Origin: Desmodesmus armatus
Lineage: Eukaryota; Chlorophyta; Chlorophyceae; Sphaeropleales; Scenedesmaceae
Assembly: GCA_007449985.2 (NCBI GenBank)
Contig: VIIQ02000201.1
Coordinates: forward strand, 42,134-106,133
Length of the DNA stretch: 64,000 bases
Direction of reading: 5' to 3'
A program made the position numbers and the translations under genes. The notes under the pieces were generated by a model. It did no database searches. It worked only from the letters and a program-made list of their open reading frames with translations, and was not told the DNA's origin. Below are positions 20,082-33,796 of this stretch, piece after piece. Each line of letters opens with the position of its first letter. Within the stretch, counting starts at the first letter, position 1.

Positions 20082-20130
20082 TTTGTAGAATGTAGGTGTT
20101 TGTAGAATGTAGGTGTTTGTAGAATGTAGG
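20082..20130 (+). repeat. 17-bp triplication beside the LINE tail
   Basis: GTGTTTGTAGAATGTAG is repeated almost three times in tandem immediately before the LINE tail. On the coding (minus) strand it lies in the recombinase near the T-P-R-R box. The extra copies are probably a by-product of the insertion, because the sequence at the far side of the insert resumes with ATGTA. Confidence 0.6.
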
Positions 20131-20234
20131 GTAGACCCCGCCGTCCTTACAGGGCGTGAAGCCAATGGGAGGTAATCCTATGGCGTTTCTGGGTAAGGAG
20201 GGGGCCCTGAAGCATTATTATTATTATTATTATG
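20131..20234 (+). mobile_element. 5'-truncated LINE tail ending in an ATT microsatellite
   Basis: About 100 nt. It contains GCCGTCCTTACAGGGCG and GAAGCCAATGG, closely matching the end of the big LINE's ORF (around 14870-14910, GCCGCCCTTGCAGGGCG and GAGGCCAATGG). It ends in (ATT)n at about 20214-20233. It is therefore the 3' end of a related LINE with a different simple-repeat tail, inserted into the recombinase gene. Confidence 0.7.
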
Positions 20235-20865
20235 TAAAAGCCAACAGCACACGCAAGGCGTAAATCTTTCTTCCCTTTTGTTGTATTACCCATCGCATGC
20301 GTGTCAATGAATTCTTTGTATTCAGTTTTGTAGTTTTCATATAGCATATCAGGGTATTTCAACACACCACCCTTTGGTTTGTAAAGTTTTCGTTCATCAT
20401 TTGATAGGTTCTGATAATCATTCTTTTTCTTGTTGTATTTGTCAAAAGTTTCTTTTGGGACTTTCACAATGGATGCCCTTCCTGTAACTGACACGAGTGT
20501 GGTAAAGTATTGCCTACGAGTTTCAAGGCTTATCCCAGAACCATCATTCTTGTTGGTAATTTGTTCTTCAACTACGTTACAAACAAGATCAAAGTCACTG
20601 ATGAGTGGAAACATATTTGTATTTCCGAGTTTGTTTTCGAGTTCGTCATATGTGAGTGATTGGTCTGCTTCCTTCCAAGTTGCACAAAGTTGTATCATAT
20701 TGCTTCTCATAATTCTTTTTGTTCCTTCTGGGTTGGGTAGGTTGTCAATTGCTTTAAGGATTTGCCCAAGTGTTTTAAGGTCGGGGTCTCGTTTCACTTG
20801 CTTCCCAGTTCTTTTCACCATTCTATAATATTAATATGAGGTATTTACTTAAATAATGGTAAGTT

Positions 20866-21048
20866 TTATCTGCGTTCCAAATTTTTTATTAACTCTGTTG
20901 CTTTATCTATCAACGATTTGACTAAAGGTAAAGGTATAATCATCCGCTTACTCTTATTGAAGTCGTCAGACGACACTTGGAATGATGTTGCGTGGTGATG
21001 TATAGTTTTTGAACTGTAATTTTTCTTATTATATTTAGCATGTGTAAG
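20866..21048 (-). CDS. Short viral ORF of unknown function
   Basis: An open frame on the minus strand (T-H-A-K-Y-N-K-K-N-Y, later P-L-V-K-S-L-I-D-K-A-T-E-L) ending at 20866. The frame stays open upstream into hairpin module copy 3, but that part is repeat and unlikely to be coding. No ATG in frame marks a clear start, so the N-terminus is uncertain or lost. Confidence 0.3.
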   Translation of the reverse strand, partial: LTHAKYNKKNYSSKTIHHHATSFQVSSDDFNKSKRMIIPLPLVKSLIDKATELIKNLERR

Positions 21049-21053
21049 ACTTG

Positions 21054-21187
21054 CTAATAATTTTACAGTGGTGTCAGTGTCAAAATAAAAATCGTAGGAT
21101 GAAATTCGAAGTTTCAGTGGGGCAAAAAAGCAAGGATGGTATATATAACAAGGATTGCTTTTTTGCCCCTCTAATAACATTTTAATT
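21054..21187 (-). promoter_or_regulatory. Viral TATA/hairpin module, copy 3
   Basis: This copy has the perfect 15-bp inverted repeat GGGGCAAAAAAGCAA / TTGCTTTTTTGCCCC with a loop of about 21 nt that includes TATATATA. It lies upstream of the leftward ORF at 20866 and close to the right end of recognisable viral sequence. Confidence 0.55.
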
Positions 21188-21805
21188 GGAATAAATGAAA
21201 TAATTGAATCTGCATAAATCTTAAATGTTGAAGTGAAAAAAAATGGAATGATTAAAAGACGGTGTGACTTGAACGAGGGACTGTTGATACATGAGCGATA
21301 GTCTTTAAGTGGTTAGCTACGGAAGGTGGCGGAAGGTGGTGGAAGGTGGTGTGCATTTGTCTTGAGTAAGAACCGATCGATGTTGGTGAAGTGAGAAAAG
21401 TTGGAATGATTTAAAGACGGTGTGACTTGAACGAGTGGCGTGTGATACATGAGCGATAGTTTTTAAGTGGTTAGCTACGGAAGGTGGCGGAAGGTGGCGG
21501 AAGGTGGTCGCATGGAGCTCGTGGAAGGGGGTGGAAGGTGGTGGAAGGTGGTGGAAGGTGGTGGAAGGTGGTGGAAGGTGGTGTGCATGGAGCTGTTCGG
21601 AGAACCGAGGGTCAGCACGCTCCGCCTATCGGCTCCGCTTTGCTTGCTTCCGTGGGGTGCCGCCCTTTTTTGGTTTTTCGGTGTTTTTTGAAAAAATCGC
21701 GAAAAATCGTAAAAAATCGCGAAAAATCGTAAAATTGAAAAAAAACGAGTATGAGGGGAGGGTGATACTCACGCTGGACGAGTATATGCGAGGGATATAT
21801 GAATA
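21188..21805. repeat. Right end of the insert: short tandem repeats, no gene
   Basis: A segment of about 85 bp containing GACGGTGTGACTTGAACGAG occurs twice, 160 bp apart (about 21246 and 21406). It is followed by a 10-bp minisatellite, GGAAGGTGGT (about 21480-21590), and a block of TCGCGAAAAATCGTAAAA repeats (about 21697-21735). It is not similar to the left end of the insert. It may be a terminal repeat region of the virus or later filler DNA. Confidence 0.5.
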
Positions 21806-24800
21806 CGTGCTGGCTCCTGTCGGCAAGGTTCCCATCATGTGTCAAACCCCCGGCCAATCACCTCGCACACCTCAGATCAACGGCGCCCACCTGGTCAACC
21901 AGACCGCTTCTTCGCAGGCCCTCTCCTGTTGGCAGCATCGGGACACAGGTGAGGATGCAGGACCGCTGGGATCCCGACAGACTGACGGCCAGTAGGTGCA
22001 GAGGACGGCAGGCGCACCATCTGCACTGGCTCTTGTGCTGTGCTGGCCCAGCACAGCAGGCTGCTGTTCAGTGGCACTGCCTGCATGCACTGACATTGCA
22101 CACCATTGGCTTTTTTTAAAAGGGGAGGAAGGGGAGATGGAACTGCCGCTGCATATGCTGCCACTGTGCTGTCATTCCCTCATTACTGGATACTTTCACC
22201 ACAAAGTGGTACTCTCCAGACCTGGTAAACTGCCGAAGCCGAAGCTTGGTAAACCTGCGCGTGAAGGGTAAACCACCGAAACCCCTTCACCACTGCGAGC
22301 CGCTACAAGGGTGGGCGGACATCACAGCCTGGCCAGTGTTTTTGCCAGCATTCGATCCCCAGACCTTGCGATCTGAAGACCACCGACATATTGTAATCGG
22401 CTATCGGCGGCCCATTTTTTGTGGCCACAGCCGCGAGCACACCACTCCTGGCACTGATCCATGTTGTTGTTGTTTGCATGTGGTCCTGCAGGTGCAACAA
22501 GGACCGTTGCAAGTCAAGCCGTGTCTACCGTGCTGGCTCCTGTCGGCAAGGTTCCCATCATGTGTCAAACCCCCGGCCGATCACCCCGCACACCTCAGAT
22601 CAACGGCGCCCACCTGGTCAACCAGACCGCTTCTTCGCAGGCCCTCTCCTGCTGGCAGCATCAGGACACAGGTGAGGATGCAGGACCACTGGGATCCCGA
22701 CAGACTGACGGTCAGTAGGTGCAGAGGACGGCAGGCGCACCATCTGCACTGGCTCTTGTGCTGTGCTGGCCCAGCACAGCAGGCTGCTGTTCAGTGGCAC
22801 TGCCTGCATGCACTGACATTGCACACCATTGGCTTTTTTTGTGGCCACAGCCGCGAGCACACCACTCCTGGTACTAATCCATGTTGCTGTTGTTTGCATG
22901 TGGTCCTGCAGGTGCAACAAGGACCGTTGCAAGTCAAGCCGTGTCTACCGTGCTGGCTCCTGTCGGCAAGGTTCCCATCATGTGTCAAACCCCCGGCCGA
23001 TCACCCCGCACACCTCAGATCAACGGCGCCCACCTGGTCAACCAGACCGCTTCTTCGCAGGCCCTCTCCTGCTGGCAGCATCAGGACACAGGTGAGGATG
23101 CAGGACCACTGGGATCCCGACAGACTGACGGTCAGTAGGTGCAGAGGACGGCAGGCGCACCATCTGCACTGGCTCTTGTGCTGTGCTGGCCCAGCACAGC
23201 AGGCTGCTGTTCAGTGGCACTGCCTGCATGCACTGACATTGCACACCATTGGCTTTTTTTGTGGCCACAGCCGCGAGCACACCACTCCTGGTACTAATCC
23301 ATGTTGCTGTTGTTTGCATGTGGTCCTGCAGGTGCAACAAGGACCGTTGCAAGTCAAGCCGTGTCTACCGTGCTGGCTCCTGTCGGCAAGGTTCCCATCA
23401 TGTGTCAAACCCCCGGCCGATCACCCCGCACACCTCAGATCAACGGCGCCCACCTGGTCAATCAGACCGCTTCTTCGCAGGCCCTCTCCTGCTGGCAGCA
23501 TCGGGACACAGGTGAGGATGCAGGACCTCTGGGATCCCGACAGACTGACGGCCAGTAGGTGCAGAGGACGGCAGGCACACCATCTGCACTGGCTCTTGTG
23601 CTGTGCTGGCCCAGCACAGCAGGCTGCTGTTCAGTGGCACTGCCTGCATGCACTGACATTGCACACCATTGGCTTTTTTTGTGGCCACAGCCGCGAGCAC
23701 ACCACTCCTGGCACTGATCCATGTTGCTGTTGTTTGCATGTGGTTCTGCAGGTGCAACAAGGACCGTTGCAAGTCAAGCCGTGTCTACCGTGCTGGCTCC
23801 TGTCGGCAAGGTTCCCATCATGTGTCAAACCCCCGGCCAATCACCCCGCACACCTCAGATCAACGGCGCCCACCTGGTCAACCAGACCGCTTCTTCGCAG
23901 GCCCTCTCCTGTTGGCAGCATCGGGACACAGGTGAGGATGCAGGACCGCTGGGATGCCGACAGACTGACGGCCAGTAGGTGCAGAGGACGGCAGGCGCAC
24001 CATCTGCACTGGCTCTTGTGCTGTGCTGGCCCAGCACAGCAGGCTGCTGTTCAGTGGCACTGCCTGCATGCACTGACATTGCACACCATTGGCTTTTTTT
24101 GTGGCCACAGCCGCGAGCACACCACTCCTGGTACTGATCCATGTTGCTGTTGTTTGCATGTGGTTCTGCAGGTGCAACAAGGACCGTTGCAAGTCAAGCC
24201 GTGTCTACCGTGCTGGCTCCTGTCGGCAAGGTTCCCATCATGTGTCAAACCCCCGGCCAATCACCCCGCACACCTCAGATCAACGGCACCCACCTGGTCA
24301 ACCAGACCGCTTCTTCGCAGGCCCTCTCCTGTTGGCAGCATCGGGACACAGGTGAGGATGCAGGACCGCTGGGATCCCGACAGACTGACGGCCAGTAGGT
24401 GCAGAGGACGGCAGGCGCACCATCTGCACTGGCTCTTGTGCTGTGCTGGCCCAGCACAGCAGGCTGCTGTTCAGTGGCACTGCCTGCATGCACTGACATT
24501 GCACACCATTGGCTTTTTTTAAAAGGGGAGGAAGGGGAGATGGAACTGCCGCTGCATATGCTGCCACTGTGCTGTCATTCCCTCATTACTGGATACTTTC
24601 ACCACATAGTGGTACTCTCCAGACCTGGTAAACTGCCGAAGCCGAAGCTTGGTAAACCTGCGCGTGAAGGGTAAACCACCGAAACCCCTTCACCACTGCG
24701 AGCCGCTACAAGGGTGGGCGGACATCACAGCCTGGCCAGTGTTTTTGCCAGCATTCGATCCCCAGACCTTGCGATCTGAAGACCACCGACATATTGTAAT

Positions 24801-27174
24801 GGGCTATCGGCGGCCCACTTTTTGTGGCCACAGCCGCGAGCACACCACTCCTGGCACTGATCCATGTTGCTGTTGTTTGCATGTGGTCCTGCAGGTGCAA
24901 CAAGGACCGTTGCAAGTCAAGCCGTGTCTACCGTGCTGGCTCCTGTCGGCAAGGTTCCCATCATGTGTCAAACCCCCGGCCGATCACCCCGCACACCTCA
25001 GATCAACGGCGCCCACCTGGTCAACCAGACCGCTTCTTCGCAGGCCCTCTCCTGCTGGCAGCATCAGGACACAGGTGAGGATGCAGGACCACTGGGATCC
25101 CGACAGACTGACGGTCAGTAGGTGCAGAGGACGGCAGGCGCACCATCTGCACTGGCTCTTGTGCTGTGCTGGCCCAGCACAGCAGGCTGCTGTTCAGTGG
25201 CACTGCCTGCATGCACTGACATTGCACACCATTGGCTTTTTTTGTGGCCACAGCCGCGAGCACACCACTCCTGGTACTAATCCATGTTGCTGTTGTTTGC
25301 ATGTGGTCCTGCAGGTGCAACAAGGACCGTTGCAAGTCAAGCCGTGTCTACCGTGCTGGCTCCTGTCGGCAAGGTTCCCATCATGTGTCAAACCCCCGGC
25401 CGATCACCCCGCACACCTCAGATCAACGGCGCCCACCTGGTCAACCAGACCGCTTCTTCGCAGGCCCTCTCCTGCTGGCAGCATCAGGACACAGGTGAGG
25501 ATGCAGGACCACTGGGATCCCGACAGACTGACGGTCAGTAGGTGCAGAGGACGGCAGGCGCACCATCTGCACTGGCTCTTGTGCTGTGCTGGCCCAGCAC
25601 AGCAGGCTGCTGTTCAGTGGCACTGCCTGCATGCACTGACATTGCACACCATTGGCTTTTTTTGTGGCCACAGCCGCGAGCACACCACTCCTGGTACTAA
25701 TCCATGTTGCTGTTGTTTGCATGTGGTCCTGCAGGTGCAACAAGGACCGTTGCAAGTCAAGCCGTGTCTACCGTGCTGGCTCCTGTCGGCAAGGTTCCCA
25801 TCATGTGTCAAACCCCCGGCCAATCACCCCGCACACCTCAGATCAACGGCGCCCACCTGGTCAATCAGACCGCTTCTTCGCAGGCCCTCTCCTGCTGGCA
25901 GCATCGGGACACAGGTGAGGATGCAGGACCTCTGGGATCCCGACAGACTGACGGCCAGTAGGTGCAGAGGACGGCAGGCACACCATCTGCACTGGCTCTT
26001 GTGCTGTGCTGGCCCAGCAAAGCAGGCTGCTGTTCAGTGGCACTGCCTGCATGCACTGACATTGCACACCATTGGCTTTTTTTGTGGCCACAGCCGCGAG
26101 CACACCACTCCTGGCACTGATCCATGTTGCTGTTGTTTGCATGTGGTTCTGCAGGTGCAACAAGGACCGTTGCAAGTCAAGCCGTGTCTACCGTGCTGGC
26201 TCCTGTCGGCAAGGTTCCCATCATGTGTCAAACCCCCGGCCAATCACCCCGCACACCTCAGATCAACGGCGCCCACCTGGTCAACCAGACCGCTTCTTCG
26301 CAGGCCCTCTCCTGTTGGCAGCATCGGGACACAGGTGAGGATGCAGGACCGCTGGGATGCCGACAGACTGACGGCCAGTAGGTGCAGAGGACGGCAGGCG
26401 CACCATCTGCACTGGCTCTTGTGCTGTGCTGGCCCAGCACAGCAGGCTGCTGTTCAGTGGCACTGCCTGCATGCACTGACATTGCACACCATTGGCTTTT
26501 TTTGTGGCCACAGCCGCGAGCACACCACTCCTGGTACTGATCCATGTTGCTGTTGTTTGCATGTGGTTCTGCAGGTGCAACAAGGACCGTTGCAAGTCAA
26601 GCCGTGTCTACCGTGCTGGCTCCTGTCGGCAAGGTTCCCATCATGTGTCAAACCCCCGGCCAATCACCCCGCACACCTCAGATCAACGGCGCCCACCTGG
26701 TCAACCAGACCGCTTCTTCGCAGGCCCTCTCCTGTTGGCAGCATCGGGACACAGGTGAGGATGCAGGACCGCTGGGATCCCGACAGACTGACGGTCAGTA
26801 GGTGTAGAGGACGGCAGGCGCACCATCTGCACTGGCTCTTGTGCTGTGCTGGCCCAGCACAGCAGGCTGCTGTTCAGTGGCACTGCCTGCATGCACTGAC
26901 ATTGCACACCATTGGCTTTTTTTGTGGCCACAGCCGCGAGCACACCACTCCTGGCACTGATCCATGTTGCTGTTGTTTGCATGTGGTCCTGCAGGTGCAA
27001 CAAGGACCGTTGCAAGTCAAGCCGTGTCTACCGTGCTGGCTCCTGTCGGCAAGGTTCCCATCATGTGTCAAACCCCCGGCCAATCACCCCGCACACCTCA
27101 GATCAACGGCGCCCACCTGGTCAATCAGACCGCTTCTTCGCAGGCCCTCTCCTGTTGGCAGCATCGGGACACAG
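21806..27174 (+). CDS. Host gene, amplified phase-1 exons (right half)
   Basis: The 3' part of the interrupted A' exon (21806-21948) is followed by eleven complete A' exons of 180 nt: 22492, 22912, 23332, 23752, 24172, 24895, 25315, 25735, 26155, 26575 and 26995 (starts). All keep TGCAG acceptors and CAG/GTGAG donors and are phase 1 at both ends, so any number can be spliced together in frame. Differences between copies include synonymous changes in this frame (AAT/AAC for Asn, TGC/TGT for Cys) and a few replacements (R/Q). The 758-aa and 928-aa frames that run through the introns are considered chance. Confidence 0.5.
22123..22424 (+). mobile_element. 302-bp insertion in the array intron (second copy at 24526-24826)
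   Basis: Compared with other units, extra DNA lies in the T-run between TTGGCTTTTTT and GTGGCCACAGCC. It contains GGATACTTTCACC and GGTACTCTCC, the core of a motif found elsewhere in the window next to G tracts. It also has a CATTCGATCCCC string that resembles a Pol III B box, so a SINE is conceivable. The second copy arose with the 2.4-kb duplication, not by a new insertion. Confidence 0.5.
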
Positions 27175-27527
27175 GTGAGGATGCAGGACCTCTGGGATCC
27201 CGACAGACTGACGGCCAGTAGGTGCAGAGGACGGCAGGCGCACCATCTGCACTGGCTCTTGTGCTGTGCTGGCCCAGCACAGCAGGCTGCTGTTCAGTGG
27301 CACTGCCTGCATGCACTGACATTGCACACCATTGGCTTTTTTTGTGGCCACAGCCGCGAGCACACCACTCCTGGTACTGATCCACTGTGTGGATCTGTGT
27401 GGCTCTGTGTGGCAGTTTTTGTGTCGTCACGCTGACAATACAGAAAAGGTGATGTGAGTTCCCATTCAGGCACGCTCCCAGTGCACTCACTTTGTCTCCC
27501 ATGATGTGTCACATGCTGCCCATGCAG

Positions 27528-32366
<4,839 letters not shown>

Positions 32367-32436
32367 GTTTTGGGGGGAGGTTGTTACAAGTAGATACTTT
32401 CACCGCAAAGCGGTACTCTCTACACTTGATCGACTG
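32367..32436 (+). repeat. Dispersed G-tract/TTACAA element, copy at an exon end
   Basis: A G tract, then GTTGTTACAAGTAGATAC, TTTCACCGCAAAGCGGTACT and CTCTACACTTGATC. Related copies lie at 22188, 24591, 34340, 41380 and, inverted, at 58683. The part ACCGCAAAGCGGT is palindromic. It adjoins the last coding-like sequence of the upstream host gene and may have altered its 3' splicing. Confidence 0.55.
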
Positions 32437-32459
32437 GGTAAGCCAAAGACGCACACCTG

Positions 32460-33157
32460 AACCGAGGGAACCTGCAAAGACACGTCAGACAAGACCAGCC
32501 CCCCAAAAAAAAAAACACAGACATGGCAACTGCCACACACACCGAGTATAGTATCGTGCTTTCAAGACTCTGTTGTAAATCTGCAGTCTACACATACCGT
32601 GCACGCACACACATGGGTCAGTCCTTCAAGCATATCAGAAACACTGTTGTACAACTAACACATCAAAGCCAGCACAACACCTTCTGAGCTAACACGCAAA
32701 GCAGTACCCACAGGGTGGCAACTACAAGTGCCCCTACCGCGACTCCCAACACATCTACTGAGCCCATTGTTGATGGGCTGACCCTGCGCCGCAAGCAAGC
32801 TGGGTATGGCATGGCGGCCACATAACCCAAGGGTTGCAGCGCAGGGCGGACTCCAAACAGGTTACCTTTCCCCAACAGGTAGCGCCTGTATACGTCCATG
32901 GCCGCGACACAGTGGGCCAGCTGATGCTGCTGAGGAGCACCAAATACACTCTGCATGCACTGCTGAGCGGAGTTGGTCACACTGAATGCAAACAACGAGG
33001 CATATTTGTCCCGGATGTGGTCATACGCTGGGCATTCCCAAATAAAGTGCTGCAAGTCTTCTGGCCTATCACCCCCGCACCTAGTCAGCATAGTGGCAGG
33101 CCACTCGGGCCGCAACCCCCTGCCACTGCACAGTGGGCATGAGCGCCCGCAACCCCA
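32460..33157 (-). mobile_element. 5'-truncated LINE C-terminal fragment
   Basis: On the minus strand the frame ending at 32663 contains a C-x2-C motif (S-C-P-L-C) and P-E-D-L-Q-H-F-I-W-E-C-P-A-Y, the typical C-terminal zinc knuckle of algal LINE polyproteins. It is similar in kind to residues 1694-1711 of the large LINE but from a different family. No endonuclease or RT part remains. Its 5' side stops at a telomeric repeat at 33158. The 3' boundary is not clear. Confidence 0.65.
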
Positions 33158-33176
33158 CCCTAAACCCTAAACCCTA
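33157..33176 (+). other. Short CCCTAAA telomeric tract at the LINE fragment's 5' end
   Basis: Two and a half CCCTAAA units followed by CCTAGGTTTTT. They sit exactly between the truncated LINE and an exon-like sequence. Confidence 0.6.
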
Positions 33177-33188
33177 GGTTTTTACAGG

Positions 33189-33285
33189 ACCTTCTGCTGG
33201 AGCTGCACCGTGGAGTGAACAATGCCATGACGGCACCAGATGGTGTTGCGCTGCCCGAGCCTCAGTTATACCTGCACGACCAGTA
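33189..33285 (+). CDS. Candidate terminal exon
   Basis: After an acceptor TTTTTACAG an open frame, D-L-L-L-E-L-H-R-G-V-N-N-A-M, runs 32 codons to a TAG at 33283-33285. It may be the last exon of the large upstream host gene, now separated from it by the LINE fragment. The phase to a donor near 32380 (GGGGAG/GTTGTT) would fit but is not compelling. Confidence 0.3.
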
Positions 33286-33796
33286 GGTGTCTGTGTGAAT
33301 ACTCAGGTGGCTCACCCAGAGTCCTGGATCGTCTGGTGGGCTGCAAGTTGTTGGGTTTGTCCCGTTGGTGGCCACACAGCCAGGGGATGATGCAGCAAGA
33401 GGGGCAGTGATGTAGGTGTGTCGTTGCTCTGTAAAGATGCTGATTTTGCTAATGCCGCTTGCTTTGGATTCAGAACTATAGTGGGTTGCATCCTGCAGGG
33501 AGTTGCTCGGCAAGCCCTGTGAAACCCACACGATTGCCTGCAACTGCTTATCAAGATAGTCTGGGACGGCATATGCAATCATCAACAATCATGGCTTGGC
33601 TGATAACATTGGCAACACAGTAACAATCTGACTCGTGCGGCTTGAAGACCTGAAATCTTGAACACTGCAACCTTATATTCCGGATTCATCTGTTATTGGC
33701 CTCAAGTGCTCTGGTCAGGCTCCTTCAGCATAAATAGAGTTTGAACTCAGCTGATCTGCAGAACAGCACTGCTTCCACTTGACGGGAGGGCTTGAT

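Larger units (their letters stand above)
19304..20821 (-). pseudogene. Viral tyrosine recombinase (integrase), broken in two places
   Basis: Three collinear pieces on the minus strand. The N-terminal part is 20821 to about 20235, starting at an ATG behind TATTATAGA. The middle is about 20100 to 19826, with the box T-P-R-R-V-M-D-Y that carries the first catalytic Arg. The C-terminal part is 19828 to 19304, with F-P-H-T-F-Q in place of the H-x-x-R box and M-F-R-Y-R-S with the likely Tyr nucleophile. A LINE tail separates the first two pieces, and a small frameshift near 19826 separates the last two. The H-x-x-Q instead of H-x-x-R may mean loss of activity or a divergent box. The enzyme would have integrated the virus. 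Confidence 0.65.
3625..21805. mobile_element. Integrated Polinton-like virus remnant with nested transposons
   Basis: An AT-rich segment sits inside one A' exon of the array. Exon sequence stops at 3624 and resumes at 21806; 34 + 143 nt of the 180-nt exon remain, so only 3 nt are unaccounted for. The viral genes inside are a GIY-YIG nuclease, an AEP primase fused to an SF2 helicase, a tyrosine recombinase, small zinc-finger and basic proteins, and candidate virion proteins. This combination is typical of Polinton-like viruses and virophages that integrate in algal genomes. I see no double jelly-roll major capsid gene, packaging ATPase, protease or family B polymerase, so the copy is partial or a divergent lineage. 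No long terminal inverted repeat and no clear target duplication are visible. Later insertions at about 8476-15350, 17024-18043 and 20131-20234 are nested within it. Confidence 0.7.
21806..27380 (+). repeat. Right exon array: twelve 420-bp units with a 2.4-kb higher-order duplication
   Basis: The 420-bp unit of the left array continues here. A 302-bp insert at 22123-22424 recurs at 24526-24826, and the variants around it recur in the same order. So a block of about 2,403 bp (five units plus the insert) was duplicated as a whole. The final units run to about 27380 and then give way to unique DNA. Confidence 0.9.

Noticed and set aside
20866..21180. A 104-aa frame starting at 21180
   Set aside because: Its first 45 residues are encoded by the hairpin repeat module, which also occurs in two places where it is not coding. 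Only the downstream part was kept.
3625..21805. Terminal inverted repeats of the viral insert
   Set aside because: The reverse complement of the last 100 bases does not match the first 100. No inverted repeat at the ends could be seen.
22330..22380. A tRNA gene in the 302-bp insert
   Set aside because: There is a B-box-like string but no A box at a suitable distance and no cloverleaf could be drawn. At most it is a SINE-like remnant.
24649..27435. A 928-aa uninterrupted frame through the right array (and a 758-aa one at 22246-24522)
   Set aside because: The unit is 420 bp, divisible by 3, so a frame open once stays open. It runs through every conserved splice site, and variants are mostly replacements in it. 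The spliced 180-nt exon model explains the data better.
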